From positions 83,915-147,914 of the forward strand of contig CAVUJG010000022.1 of the NCBI GenBank assembly GCA_963741755.1: DNA of 64,000 nt, given 5' to 3'. This DNA is from Sva-07 sp963741755. GTDB taxonomy: Bacteria; Actinomycetota; Acidimicrobiia; Acidimicrobiales; Ilumatobacteraceae. This document shows, piece after piece, positions 1-8,747 of this stretch (positions within the stretch are counted from its first letter, which is position 1; the number at the start of each line of letters is the position of its first letter). A program made the translations under genes and the position numbers. The notes beneath the pieces were generated by a model. The model had not been told where the DNA came from, made no database searches, and worked only from the letters and a program-made list of their open reading frames with translations.

Positions 1-56
1 CGTCCGAGTGTGTCGACACGCTGCGTGCGGCGACGAGTCAGGCGGGTTGCTCTCGA

Positions 57-806
57 TCAGACGTGCGAAACACCGCCGGCGACCTGGATGGTCTGGCCGG
101 TCACCCACCGCGCGGCCGGCGACGCGAGGTAGACCGCGGCTGCGCCCACGTCGGCCGCGGTGCCCAGCCCGAGCGGCACGCGCGCTGCGAGTTCGTCCAT
201 GTCGAGTCCCTCGATCTCGCACGCCTCGAAGAGGAGCTTGGTCGGGATGATCCCAGGCGCAATCGCGTTCACGCGGATGTCGGGCGCCAGCTCGACTGCC
301 ATCGTCCGGGTGAGCGAGATCACCGCCGCCTTGCATGCCGCATAGGGGCCTTTGCCGGGCATCGCCCCGAACGCCGCCATCGACGACACGTTGATGATCG
401 ATCCCCAATGCATCTGCTCGACGGCGGCCATCGCCCCGTTCCACACGGCGGTGAAGTTGAGGTCGATGACCTCGTCCCACTCACTCCGCTTCAAGTCAGC
501 GAGCCGCTTGCCGGCCTCGGTGCCGCCGGCGTTGTTGACCCAGATGTCGAGGTGTCCGAACTCCTCCACCGCCCGGGTTGCGAGCGAACCGAGGGCGAAC
601 GTGTCCGTCACGTCGGCGCGCACGGCGACCGCCCGGCCGCCCTTCTCGCGGATCGACGCTGCCACACATTCGATTTCGGTGGCGGTACGTGCGCCGAGCA
701 CCACGGCCGACCCGGCTTCTGCAAGGGATCTTGCGATCCCTTCACCGATGCCGCGACCGGCTCCGGTCACCACTGCCACCCGACCGGTCAGCCCGAAATC
801 CCCCAC
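57..806 (-). CDS. SDR-family NAD(P)-dependent oxidoreductase
   Basis: A 249-residue classical short-chain dehydrogenase/reductase. The N-terminal TGAGRGIG glycine motif (about residues 15-22) binds NAD(P), NNAG follows near residue 92, and the Ser...YAACK active site lies near 142-159. The C-terminal GGVSHV tail is close to the substrate lid. It starts with GTG and no better ATG lies upstream. Length is normal for the family. The substrate cannot be read from sequence; dehydrogenases of this kind act on hydroxy/keto acyl groups, sugars or xenobiotics. It is transcribed in the same direction as gatB but separated by about 86 bp with no clear functional link. Confidence 0.9.
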   Translation of the reverse strand: MGDFGLTGRVAVVTGAGRGIGEGIARSLAEAGSAVVLGARTATEIECVAASIREKGGRAVAVRADVTDTFALGSLATRAVEEFGHLDIWVNNAGGTEAGKRLADLKRSEWDEVIDLNFTAVWNGAMAAVEQMHWGSIINVSSMAAFGAMPGKGPYAACKAAVISLTRTMAVELAPDIRVNAIAPGIIPTKLLFEACEIEGLDMDELAARVPLGLGTAADVGAAAVYLASPAARWVTGQTIQVAGGVSHV

Positions 807-892
807 GCCTGGATTCTTCCAGTCGACCGACTGAACGATCCAGGCCGAAGGTCACTTCGTTGAACGACCCCTGGTCGCAATGAACCCGCGGG

Positions 893-2356
893 TCATCTGT
901 CGCGGCGCTGCTCGAGGAGGGCGGTGACGGCCTTGCCATCGGCTTGCCCCTTCGACGCCTTCATCACTGCACCGACCAGAGCACCCATCGCCTTGGCTTC
1001 CCCGGCGCAGAACTTCGCCCACGCCTCGGGCTGCGCGGCGATGGCATCGTCGACCATCGACTCGAGTTCGCTCGTGTCCATCGCCTCGAAGCCCTTCGCT
1101 GCCGCGATCGCCTCGGCATCGCCGCCACCGGCCGCAACGATCTCGGCCAACACCTGCTTGGCCTGCGTGGCGGTGAGCTTTCCGTCGACTTCGAGCCGCG
1201 TGAGCTTGGCGAGGTCGGCGGCGGGCACCGTCGGACGCTGTCCCTGCTCGGCGAACGCCTCCTTCACGTGCACGAGTGCACGTGCCGCGTCGCCGCCTGC
1301 TTCGGCGACTGCGACGACGTAGGTGTCCTGATCGCGATCGGTGACGACGAGGATCGCCTCGGCGTCGGCTGGCTGACCGGTGGCTGCAGCGAGGTGCGCA
1401 CGACGAGCCGCCGGGAGCACGGGCAGGCTGGCCCGCACCCGCTCGATCCATTCGGGATCGGGATCGACGACGACGAGGTCGGGCTCCTGGAAGTACCGGT
1501 AGTCGTCGGCGTCCTCCTTCGAGCGCAAGGTGTGGGTGCGCCCGTCGTTCTCGTCCCAGTGGCGGGTCTCCTGACGGATCGACTCGCCCGCTTCGAGCAT
1601 GCCGACCTGGCGCTGGGCTTCGTACTCGATCGCCCGCCCGACCGAACGGACCGAGTTGACGTTCTTGATCTCACACCGCGTCCCGAACTCGGCGCCGGGC
1701 AGTCGCACGCTGACGTTCGCGTCGACGCGCATCGAGCCCTCTTCCATCTTCGCGTCCGACGCGCCGACAGCGACGAGGATCGCTCGCAGCTCACTCACGT
1801 ACGCCTTGGCCTGGTCGGGTGTACGGATGTCCGGTCGGCTCACGATCTCGACGAGTGGCACACCGGCGCGGTTGAAGTCGATCAGCGAGAAGTCGCTCCC
1901 GTGGATGCGGCCACCGCTGCCGCCGACGTGGGTCGACTTGCCGGTGTCCTCCTCGAGATGGGCGCGCTCGATGCCGACGCGGATGCTGCCGGGCAGGTCG
2001 AGCCAGCCATCGATGCAGATCGGCTCGTCGTACTGGCTGATCTGGTACGCCTTGGGCATGTCGGGGTAGAAGTAGTTCTTCCGGGCGAACGTCGACCGCT
2101 GCACCTTGCAGTCGAGCGCCAGCCCGAGTCGCATCGCCAGCTCGACCGCCTGCCGGTTGAGCACCGGAAGGGCGCCGGGCAGCCCGAGCGTGACCGGGTC
2201 GATGTTCGTGTTCGGTTCGTCGCCGAAACGGTTCGGCGATGCCGAGAACAGCTTCGTGCGGGTGGCGAGCTCCACGTGTACTTCGAGTCCGACCACCATC
2301 TCGTAGCCGCGGAACGTCCACGTCTCGACGTCTGCGTCAGTCGCGATCTCGCTCAT
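893..2356 (-). CDS. gatB: Asp-tRNA(Asn)/Glu-tRNA(Gln) amidotransferase subunit B
   Basis: GatB binds misacylated Asp-tRNA(Asn) or Glu-tRNA(Gln), activates the side-chain carboxyl and transamidates it with ammonia from GatA. The 487-residue protein shows the GatB opening EMVVGLEVHVEL, the cradle signatures FARKNYFYPDMPKAYQISQ and the RSKEDADDYRYFQEPDL block. The C-terminal YqeY-like tail (EAIAAAKGFEAMDTSELESM) contacts tRNA. The start ATG overlaps the gatA stop by 4 bp (ATGA), so the pair is translationally coupled. Its presence implies that at least one of AsnRS or GlnRS is replaced by the indirect pathway, as usual in actinobacteria. Confidence 0.98.
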   Translation of the reverse strand: MSEIATDADVETWTFRGYEMVVGLEVHVELATRTKLFSASPNRFGDEPNTNIDPVTLGLPGALPVLNRQAVELAMRLGLALDCKVQRSTFARKNYFYPDMPKAYQISQYDEPICIDGWLDLPGSIRVGIERAHLEEDTGKSTHVGGSGGRIHGSDFSLIDFNRAGVPLVEIVSRPDIRTPDQAKAYVSELRAILVAVGASDAKMEEGSMRVDANVSVRLPGAEFGTRCEIKNVNSVRSVGRAIEYEAQRQVGMLEAGESIRQETRHWDENDGRTHTLRSKEDADDYRYFQEPDLVVVDPDPEWIERVRASLPVLPAARRAHLAAATGQPADAEAILVVTDRDQDTYVVAVAEAGGDAARALVHVKEAFAEQGQRPTVPAADLAKLTRLEVDGKLTATQAKQVLAEIVAAGGGDAEAIAAAKGFEAMDTSELESMVDDAIAAQPEAWAKFCAGEAKAMGALVGAVMKASKGQADGKAVTALLEQRRDR

Positions 2357-3789
2357 CGGGGCGCCCTCCGTTCGAGTTCGGCGGCGGTACGGAACATTCG
2401 TGACTCCTCCAGTGCCGGCGCCAGCACCTGCACGCCGACGGGCAACCCGTCGTCACCGGTCCCGAACGGCACGCTCATCGCGGGGTCGCCGGTGAGGTTC
2501 GACGGGATCGTGTACGTGTCGCAGAGGTACATCGACATCGGGTCGGACGTCTTGTCGCCCAGGTGGAACGCCACCGTTGGCGACGCCGGCGTGAGCAGCA
2601 CGTCGGCCCGCTCGTACGCGGTGGCGAAGTCGGCGGCGATGCGACGCCGGACCTTCAGCGCACGGCCGTAGTAGGCGTCGTAGTAGCCCGCCGACAGCGC
2701 ATAGGTACCGAGCATGATGCGGCGCTTGACCTCGGCGCCGAACCCGTCGGTGCGTGTCGCCATGTACATGGCATTCGTGTCGGGCGCCTCGATCCGATGG
2801 CCGAACCGGACACCGTCGTAGCGGGCCAGGTTGCTCGACGCCTCGGCGGGAGCGATCAGGTAGTAGGCGGTGAGGCCGTACCCGAACGCGGGGACCTCGA
2901 CGTCGACGATCTCGGCGCCGGCGTCACGGAGCGCGTCGAACGCCTCGTCGAGCCGGGCGGCGACGTCCGGACTGGCGCCTTCAGGCAGGTCGGTGATGCG
3001 ACCGATGCGGAGCCCGGCGACACCCATCTCGAGTTGGCGGGTGATGTCGAGCGGTCCCTGACGGATCGACGTCGAGTCCATCTGGTCGTGACCGGAGATC
3101 GACTCGAGTACGAGCGCCGCGTCGCCGACGTCGTGGGCGAACGGACCGATCTGGTCGAGGCTCGATGCGAACGCAACGAGGCCATAGCGGCTCACAGCTC
3201 CGTAGGTGGGCTTGACGCCGACGACGCCGCACAACGCGGCGGGTTGGCGGATCGAGCCGCCGGTGTCGGAGCCGAGGCTCACTGCGGCAAACCCCGCGGC
3301 GACCGCCGCCGCTGAGCCACCACTCGACCCACCGGGCACGCGAGTCGTGTCGTGCGGGTTGCGGGTGGGTCCGAACGCCGAGTTCTCGGTGCTCGACCCC
3401 ATGGCGAACTCGTCGAGGTTGGTCTTGCCGATCACGATTGCGCCGGCCTCGCGGAGCTTGGTGACGACGGTGGCGTCGTACGGCGGGCGCCAGCCATCGA
3501 GGATCTTCGACGAGCACGTCGTGGGGATCCCGCGAGTGCACATGTTGTCCTTGAGCGCGATCGGCACACCGGCGAGCGGCCCCGGATCGCGACCGACCGA
3601 GACGGCGTCGTCGATCTCGGCCGCCCGAGTCCGGGCCTCGTCGGCAAGCACGAGGTTGAAGGCATGGATGTCGCCCTCACGCTCGTCGATCGCTGCGAGG
3701 TGACGCTCGAGCACATCGGCGGCGCTCGTGATGTTGTTGCGGACATTCCATGCGATGTCGGCGGCGCTGGTCGGGAACTCCTCGCTCAC
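2353..3789 (-). CDS. gatA: Asp-tRNA(Asn)/Glu-tRNA(Gln) amidotransferase subunit A (amidase)
   Basis: GatA hydrolyses glutamine and channels ammonia to GatB. The 478-residue protein has the amidase-signature Ser-cisSer-Lys triad: Lys in GVPIALKDN, then GGSSGGSAAAVAAG and GSDTGGSIRQPAA. A longer upstream reading frame exists, but the GTG at 3789 follows the gatC stop by 2 bp and begins VSEEFPTSAADIAW, the expected family N-terminus, so I chose it. The stop overlaps the gatB start. Gene order gatC-gatA-gatB is the standard operon. Confidence 0.97.
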   Translation of the reverse strand: MSEEFPTSAADIAWNVRNNITSAADVLERHLAAIDEREGDIHAFNLVLADEARTRAAEIDDAVSVGRDPGPLAGVPIALKDNMCTRGIPTTCSSKILDGWRPPYDATVVTKLREAGAIVIGKTNLDEFAMGSSTENSAFGPTRNPHDTTRVPGGSSGGSAAAVAAGFAAVSLGSDTGGSIRQPAALCGVVGVKPTYGAVSRYGLVAFASSLDQIGPFAHDVGDAALVLESISGHDQMDSTSIRQGPLDITRQLEMGVAGLRIGRITDLPEGASPDVAARLDEAFDALRDAGAEIVDVEVPAFGYGLTAYYLIAPAEASSNLARYDGVRFGHRIEAPDTNAMYMATRTDGFGAEVKRRIMLGTYALSAGYYDAYYGRALKVRRRIAADFATAYERADVLLTPASPTVAFHLGDKTSDPMSMYLCDTYTIPSNLTGDPAMSVPFGTGDDGLPVGVQVLAPALEESRMFRTAAELERRAPR

Positions 3790-3791
3790 GA

Positions 3792-4094
3792 TCAGTCCTC
3801 CAACCCGACGATCGGCGGCACTCGGAAGCGCCCGTCCTCGGCGGCCGGCGCAGCGGCGAGCACCTCGTCGCGGTCGAGGCAGTCCATCTCGATGTCCTCG
3901 CGCATCACGTTGGCGATCGGCGTCGGATGCGTCATCGGGTCGACGCCGTCGAGGTCGAGCGCATCGATGTCCGCGAAGTGGTCGAGCATGTCGCTCAACT
4001 GGTGGGTGGCCTGGTCGAGTTCGGCGTCGCTGAGCGACAGCCGAGCGAGCTTGGCCACCTTCGCCACGGCCTCTGGAGTGATGCGGTCGGACAC
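3792..4094 (-). CDS. gatC: Asp-tRNA(Asn)/Glu-tRNA(Gln) amidotransferase subunit C
   Basis: GatC is the small belt subunit that wraps around and stabilises GatA-GatB. The 100-residue protein matches the family in length and pattern: VAKVAKLARLSLSDAELD, then VDPMTHPTPIANVMREDI and a C-terminal FRVPPIVG segment. It is the first gene of the gatCAB operon; the promoter should lie in the 4095-4253 gap, which also carries a hairpin repeat. Confidence 0.97.
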   Translation of the reverse strand: MSDRITPEAVAKVAKLARLSLSDAELDQATHQLSDMLDHFADIDALDLDGVDPMTHPTPIANVMREDIEMDCLDRDEVLAAAPAAEDGRFRVPPIVGLED

Positions 4095-4165
4095 GACGCC
4101 CCACGCTACCGGCCCGCCGCGACCACTGATTCCCGATTCGCGCCCGACCCATCGCCCCCACCTCC

Positions 4166-4226
4166 CCGCAACCGAAATTCGGAGCCAGCATTGCGCTCAC
4201 CGCAACTGTCGCTCCGAATTTGCGGC
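4166..4226. repeat. hairpin repeat, family C copy 1
   Basis: Intergenic inverted repeat. AAATTCGGAGC at 4175-4185 pairs perfectly with GCTCCGAATTT at 4211-4221, and an inner TTGCG/CGCAA stem (4191-4195/4201-4205) makes a two-tier hairpin. A related hairpin with the same AAATTCGG core lies at 18109-18162. It lies between the citrate synthase 3' end and the gatC 5' end, so it may terminate the former or act as a mobile REP-like element. Confidence 0.6.
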
Positions 4227-4253
4227 AAATGGGGTGGGTGGGTGCCGGTCAGG

Positions 4254-5375
4254 TCAGCGCGGCGGGGGGCCGATGTAGCGACTCGACGGGCGGATGAGTT
4301 TGCCGGCGGCGGCCTGCTCGACGATGTGCGCACACCACCCGACGGTTCGACTGACCGCGAAGGTCGGGGTGAACATCGACCGCGGGAGGCCGGCGGTCTC
4401 CATCACGACGCCGGCGTAGAACTCGACGTTGCTCGGCAACGGGCGGCCGGGTTTGAGTTCGGCGAGCGTGACGAGGATCTCGGCCTCGACCGCGGTGGCC
4501 AACTCGACGAGATCGCCGCCGAGCCGCTCGGCGACTTCACGCAGCAGCCCCGATCGCGGGTCCGGCGCCCGGTAGACGGCGTGGCCGAAACCCATGATGC
4601 GCCGACCGGCGGCTACCTCACCTCGCACCCAGTCGGCGGCCGCATCGACCGATCCGATGTCGTCGAGCGCGTCGAGCGCGCGACTTGGCGCGCCGCCGTG
4701 CAACGGCCCGGCCAACGCTCCAAGCGCTGCGCACACTGCGTCCGCCGGGTCGGCACCGGTCGAGGCGACGACCCGTGCCGTGAACGTCGAGGCGTTGAAC
4801 CCGTGGTCGATCGTGAGGATCATGTACTGCTCGACTGCCCGCGCCGCCACCGGAGTCGGTACCACGCCGGTCGTCTGGTGCAGGTACGCCGCCGCATGAC
4901 CGAGCGTCGGGTCAGCCTCGACAGCACGTTGTCCTGAGCCGACTCGGTGGAGCGCTGCAAGGATCGAGGGCACGAGCGCCGCGAGCCGCAGTGTCTGCAC
5001 TCGTCGGTCGGTGTCGCTGACGTCGATCACCGGACTCAACCCGAGCGGGCCGGCGGCGACCGACAGCACCGATCGGAGCTTCGACAGCATCGACGCCTCC
5101 ATTCGGCCGACCGAGTCGATCACCGAGGCGAGATCAGCGGGGATGGAACGAAGCGCTGCGGTCTCCATCCGGAACGTCGCGGCCTCGTCGGGATCTGGCA
5201 AGCGACCGTTGCGGACGAGGAACCAGACGTCCTCGAACGATCGGGTTCGGGCGAGGACAGTGGCGTCGTACGGCCCGTAGTGGAAGAACCCACGGTCGCC
5301 GTCGACCGCGCCGATCGCGGTGTCGGCGGCGACCACCCCATTGAGTCCGGCAGGTACATCGATCAGTTGTGTCAT
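4254..5375 (-). CDS. citrate synthase / 2-methylcitrate synthase family protein
   Basis: A 373-residue type I citrate synthase fold enzyme that condenses acetyl-CoA (or propionyl-CoA) with oxaloacetate. Catalytic-site motifs are visible: GPLHGGAP with the first catalytic His (about residue 225), and GFGHAVYRAPDPR with the second His (about 265), followed by the NVEFYAGVVME segment holding the acidic residue. It is divergent from an HTH-fused citrate synthase at 5464, with an 88-bp operator-rich gap. Such pairs are known in actinobacteria; whether this one makes citrate or methylcitrate cannot be told from sequence. Confidence 0.92.
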   Translation of the reverse strand: MTQLIDVPAGLNGVVAADTAIGAVDGDRGFFHYGPYDATVLARTRSFEDVWFLVRNGRLPDPDEAATFRMETAALRSIPADLASVIDSVGRMEASMLSKLRSVLSVAAGPLGLSPVIDVSDTDRRVQTLRLAALVPSILAALHRVGSGQRAVEADPTLGHAAAYLHQTTGVVPTPVAARAVEQYMILTIDHGFNASTFTARVVASTGADPADAVCAALGALAGPLHGGAPSRALDALDDIGSVDAAADWVRGEVAAGRRIMGFGHAVYRAPDPRSGLLREVAERLGGDLVELATAVEAEILVTLAELKPGRPLPSNVEFYAGVVMETAGLPRSMFTPTFAVSRTVGWCAHIVEQAAAGKLIRPSSRYIGPPPR

Positions 5376-5392
5376 GGCCGCCAGTGTTCGAC

Positions 5393-5443
5393 GATCAATG
5401 CTTTAGATCAACATTGATCGAATCAACGTTGACCAGATCAACG
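5393..5443. promoter_or_regulatory. iterated ATCAAC operator array between the two citrate synthase genes
   Basis: ATCAAC occurs at 5407, 5422 and 5437, exactly 15 bp apart, with a fourth variant ATCAAT at 5394. Two sites form palindromes: GATCAACATTGATC (5406-5419, 6-bp arms) and TCAACGTTGA (5423-5432, perfect). The array fills the 88-bp divergent gap. The neighbouring HTH-citrate synthase is the obvious candidate to bind it (inference). Confidence 0.7.
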
Positions 5444-5463
5444 AATTCGACGACAGTGAATCC

Positions 5464-6612
5464 GTGAGCACCCTGATCCGCTCGACCGAGGCCGCAGAAA
5501 TCCTCGGCGTGTCGAAGCCGACCCTCTACGCGTACGTCAGCCGCGGCCGGTTGATGCGGACGACCGCCCCCGACGGCCGGACGTCGCTGTTCGAGCGCGA
5601 CGAGGTGGAACGCCTGAGCGCGCAGAGCCGTCGGTCGGCTCCCGGGCCCCGCCCGACCATCGATGTCCAGATCCGTTCCGACGTGACCACGATGCATGAG
5701 GCAGCGCTCGAGTTCCGCGGCCACGACGTGGTCGAGTTGGTCCACGGACACCATTTCGAAGACGTTGCCGAACTCGTCTGGGCCACCGCGCCAACCGAAC
5801 CACCGACGGGCACGTCGTGGCCCAAGGCGGCGGTCGCGGACCTGGAAGCGATCGCTCCTCTCGCCGGACTCGACGCAACGGCGATCGGCCGACTGGCGAT
5901 CGCCGCGCACGTGCTCGACGCACTCCACCGAGACGACGCCGCCTCGACCGCGGCGCGACGGCTGCTCCTTGCGACGCCCGCTCTCTACGGATCTCGCCGA
6001 CGGACCGGTGGCTTCGCACTCCGCCTCGCGTCCGCCTGGGACGAGCAACCGTCGTCAGACCTCGTGGCCGCGATCGACACCGCCTTGGCGCTGCTTGCGG
6101 ACCATGAACTCGCGACCAGCACGTTGGCCGTTCGAGTAGCCGCATCCACGCGCACATCTCCGTACGCAGCGTTTGCGGCGGGCCTTGCCTCGATCGAGGG
6201 GGTGCTGCACGGATCGGCAGCAGCCTCCGTCCACCGGTTCCTCGAGCTGAGCGCTGAGCGAGGGGCCGCTACGGCCGTCGCCGAGACCCGTGCGGCGCGA
6301 CAACCAGTGCCCGGCTTCGGCCACAAGGTGTACCGCGGCGTCGACCCTCGATTCGGTCCCCTGATGGACGCGATTCGGCCCATCGACCGTGACGCACTGG
6401 CTCTCGTCGATGCGATCGTCGAGGAAGTCGGCCGCACGCTCCCCCACCAACCGAATGTCGACCTGGCACTGGGCGCGCTCACCTGGGCCGGAGGCCTGCA
6501 CCCGGACACGCCACTGTTCGCCGTGGCGCGCATCGCCGGCTGGGCTGCGCACTACGACGAGGAGCTCGAGGAAGCACCGCTGCGATTCCGCGGCGTCGCC
6601 CGCCCCCGCTGA
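5464..6612 (+). CDS. citrate synthase with N-terminal MerR/excisionase-type HTH domain
   Basis: A 382-residue fusion. Residues about 1-55 form an HTH_17/MerR-like DNA-binding domain (STEAAEILGVSKPTLYAYVSRG, then a wing ending FERDEVERL). The remainder is a citrate synthase with VLHGSAA and GFGHKVYRGVDPR; the first active-site region reads LHGSAA rather than LHGGAP, so catalytic competence is uncertain. Start is GTG at 5464. It could be a metabolite-sensing autoregulator in which the synthase fold senses acyl-CoA or oxaloacetate (inference). The adjacent repeat array supports DNA binding next door. Confidence 0.9.
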   Translation: MSTLIRSTEAAEILGVSKPTLYAYVSRGRLMRTTAPDGRTSLFERDEVERLSAQSRRSAPGPRPTIDVQIRSDVTTMHEAALEFRGHDVVELVHGHHFEDVAELVWATAPTEPPTGTSWPKAAVADLEAIAPLAGLDATAIGRLAIAAHVLDALHRDDAASTAARRLLLATPALYGSRRRTGGFALRLASAWDEQPSSDLVAAIDTALALLADHELATSTLAVRVAASTRTSPYAAFAAGLASIEGVLHGSAAASVHRFLELSAERGAATAVAETRAARQPVPGFGHKVYRGVDPRFGPLMDAIRPIDRDALALVDAIVEEVGRTLPHQPNVDLALGALTWAGGLHPDTPLFAVARIAGWAAHYDEELEEAPLRFRGVARPR

Positions 6613-6616
6613 TCGA

Positions 6617-7015
6617 TCAGCCCTCCTGGCGTCCCGTTGGACAGGCGATCGCGCGACCGACGGCCTCCGATGCGAGTTGGCGGTCGAAGGTCAGGATCGC
6701 TTCGGCGCCTCCGAGCAACGCAGTGTCGAGCACGATCGAGTCGGGGAGGCGCAGCCCCGAGGCAGCGCGAAGCGCTGCCCACCGCAGCGGAGCGTCGGCG
6801 TCCACGCTGGCGATCTCGAAGGAGGACCGGAACGCACCGGCTGCGTGGTCCAACAGTCCACGCGACGCCGGGCCGATGAGACACTCGGCAAGCGTGACGG
6901 GATGCAACACCACGACTGCGTCGATCGTCATCCTGTTCAGCACGACGGCCGCGGCATGGTGTGGGTCATCGGGATCGCTGAGAGCGATGACCCAACTGGC
7001 GTCGGCGACGATCAC
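6617..7015 (-). CDS. PIN-domain ribonuclease toxin (VapC-like)
   Basis: A 132-residue PIN domain. Acidic residues typical of the Mg-binding site are visible: Asp5 in MIVADASW, Glu in LAECLIG (about 45), Asp in LPDSIVLD (about 96), and a C-terminal LTFDRQL. VapC toxins cleave specific tRNA or rRNA loops. The start codon overlaps the stop of the upstream small ORF (ATGA), the standard antitoxin-toxin arrangement. Length is normal. No mobile element flanks it, so this is probably a chromosomal module. Confidence 0.85.
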   Translation of the reverse strand: MIVADASWVIALSDPDDPHHAAAVVLNRMTIDAVVVLHPVTLAECLIGPASRGLLDHAAGAFRSSFEIASVDADAPLRWAALRAASGLRLPDSIVLDTALLGGAEAILTFDRQLASEAVGRAIACPTGRQEG

Positions 7016-7251
7016 GCCGGCCAGTCTTCGTGCCGGACATAGACGCCAGCCGTGCCCCGCATCGACCCCTCGAGCCGCGTTCGTGCCGCCGCTCTCGCTG
7101 CGGGCGCACTGCCGCCGCTCGCCCAGTCATCGAGGATCAGCTGGATCAGCTTGCTGCGTGGAAGGTTTCCCCATCGTCGAACGGCCTGCTCGAGGATCTC
7201 GGCGACTTCGGGGGTCTCGGTGACCGGATGTCGCGGTCGAGCGGTCGGCAT
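7012..7251 (-). CDS. putative VapB-like antitoxin
   Basis: A 79-residue protein directly upstream of, and overlapping by 4 bp, the PIN toxin. It has a helical ETPEVAEILEQAVRRWGNL/RSKLIQLILDDW segment that could be a ribbon-helix-helix-like dimerisation domain, and an aromatic C-terminal tail (YVRHEDWPA) of the kind that wraps a toxin. A longer reading frame extends upstream, but ATG 7251 gives the compact antitoxin size. TACACT lies just upstream on the minus strand as a possible -10, which would give a very short or absent leader. Identity rests mostly on context. Confidence 0.7.
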   Translation of the reverse strand: MPTARPRHPVTETPEVAEILEQAVRRWGNLPRSKLIQLILDDWASGGSAPAARAAARTRLEGSMRGTAGVYVRHEDWPA

Positions 7252-7306
7252 GAACAAAGTGTACCACCAGGTGCGACACCGCTCGCTCGACACGTCTGGA
7301 TGCCCG

Positions 7307-8620
7307 TCAGCCAGCATCGCGAAGTTGTCCGAGTGCTGCCGTCCCGGTTCCGCCAAGTCCGGTCTCGCGCAGTGCAGCACGATCGGCGGCACTCGCCCCG
7401 GCTCGGGCGCCGAGGAGGTCGTGTCTCGCCGATGAGCGGATCTTCGTGGTCCGACCGACGAGACGATCGAACAGCTCGGCAGTCGCCCGATCGTCGGCCG
7501 CCAGAACAGGCAGCGCATCGACCGTTGCTCCGACGAACGAGGCGTTGCGGGCCGCCCGCAGCCTCTCGCCGATTCTCCGGGCGAACCCGACGATGAACGA
7601 CGAGCGATAGCCCCGACTTCTGACATGGCTCCCAGCGGGTGCGTCCGCGGCGTCAGCAGCCAGGGCCGCCTGGACCTGGATCAACAGCGACGTGAACAGC
7701 AGCTCGACGTGGGCGAGCTGTCCGACGGGTCCGACCAACGTGGCGAGGTCGAGGCCCTGGTGGAAGACGCAGCGAACGTCATTCGCCGTCGCAGTGACGT
7801 TGAGCAATGACTGCTTCGACGCGATGTAGGGCTCGTCGATGCCGATTCGGATGGCGGCTACCCGTCCTGTCGACCGCCGACCCGAGCTCGCCCGAACGGT
7901 CGCCTCGTCGAGGCGAGCTTGGATCATCATCGCCTGCGCTTTGGCCGTGAACGCTTCGGCCTCCGCTGGGAACTCGGTGGACTCGGCTTTCGCCAGGAGG
8001 CCACGGATCGTGACCAGCTTCGGACTCGGGCTGGCTTCCACGTCGACATCGACCAGGCCGACATCGACGTCGGCCGTTGAGCCGGGCGGCGCGATCAACG
8101 TCGGGAGACCGGGCAGTTTCAGGAGGGTGTCGAGCAGTGAGCGCACCGTCGTCAGGCCGACGCCGTCGCCGCCAGCGTCGAGCCACCGCTTCATCCATCC
8201 ATCACGATCGGGCTCGTGCGCGCACTGCGCGCCGATTCGGCGGGTCTGGCGCCGCCACGAGTCGTGAACGGCATCACCGACGCGATCGTGGTGCGCCGTG
8301 TTCGCAACGATCGCCATCGACAACACTGCGGTCGTGGCCGCGTCCGACCCACGCCGGACGTGCCGGACGAGCTCGTCGGGTTGCCACCCGCTGGCCCACA
8401 GCCGGTCACGCAGCACCAGTCCGAGTATCTGTTCGAGCTGTCGGGATGCGTTGGACACGAAGTCGGTCGGCTCGGCGCGTTCCGAGCGTGGGCGATCGTT
8501 GCTCGCCTCATCAGCATCGACGGGATCGACGGTCGTTCGCTGCGCTGATCGGTCGCGACGTCGGCGTTCGGCTGCGCGCCGCTGCTTGTCGACATGGCGT
8601 CGACGACTGTTCTTGCCCAT
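7307..8620 (-). CDS. DUF2786 domain-containing protein
   Basis: A 437-residue protein. The N-terminus (residues 1-30) is very basic (MGKNSRRRHVDKQRRAAERR), and the DUF2786 signature KLVTIRGLLAKAESTEFPAE lies at about 201-220. I chose ATG 8620 over an upstream in-frame codon because GGGAGGAACC precedes it with good spacing. DUF2786 proteins are common in actinobacteria and have no established function; the basic head suggests nucleic-acid contact (inference). It lies upstream of the antitoxin gene on the same strand. Confidence 0.75.
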   Translation of the reverse strand: MGKNSRRRHVDKQRRAAERRRRDRSAQRTTVDPVDADEASNDRPRSERAEPTDFVSNASRQLEQILGLVLRDRLWASGWQPDELVRHVRRGSDAATTAVLSMAIVANTAHHDRVGDAVHDSWRRQTRRIGAQCAHEPDRDGWMKRWLDAGGDGVGLTTVRSLLDTLLKLPGLPTLIAPPGSTADVDVGLVDVDVEASPSPKLVTIRGLLAKAESTEFPAEAEAFTAKAQAMMIQARLDEATVRASSGRRSTGRVAAIRIGIDEPYIASKQSLLNVTATANDVRCVFHQGLDLATLVGPVGQLAHVELLFTSLLIQVQAALAADAADAPAGSHVRSRGYRSSFIVGFARRIGERLRAARNASFVGATVDALPVLAADDRATAELFDRLVGRTTKIRSSARHDLLGARAGASAADRAALRETGLGGTGTAALGQLRDAG

Positions 8621-8747
8621 GGTTCCTCCCGGGCTCGTACGGGCAGTCGGTCGCTCGGCGACGAGTCGGAGCCGATGCATCGACTCCTCACCGTCGACTC
8701 TGACATCGGGCTGTCACAGAGTTGCGACGCGGTCCGCGCCGCAATGA

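Noticed and set aside
944..2671. Plus-strand open frame across gatB/gatA
   Set aside because: Antisense to two clear housekeeping genes with all motifs in place.
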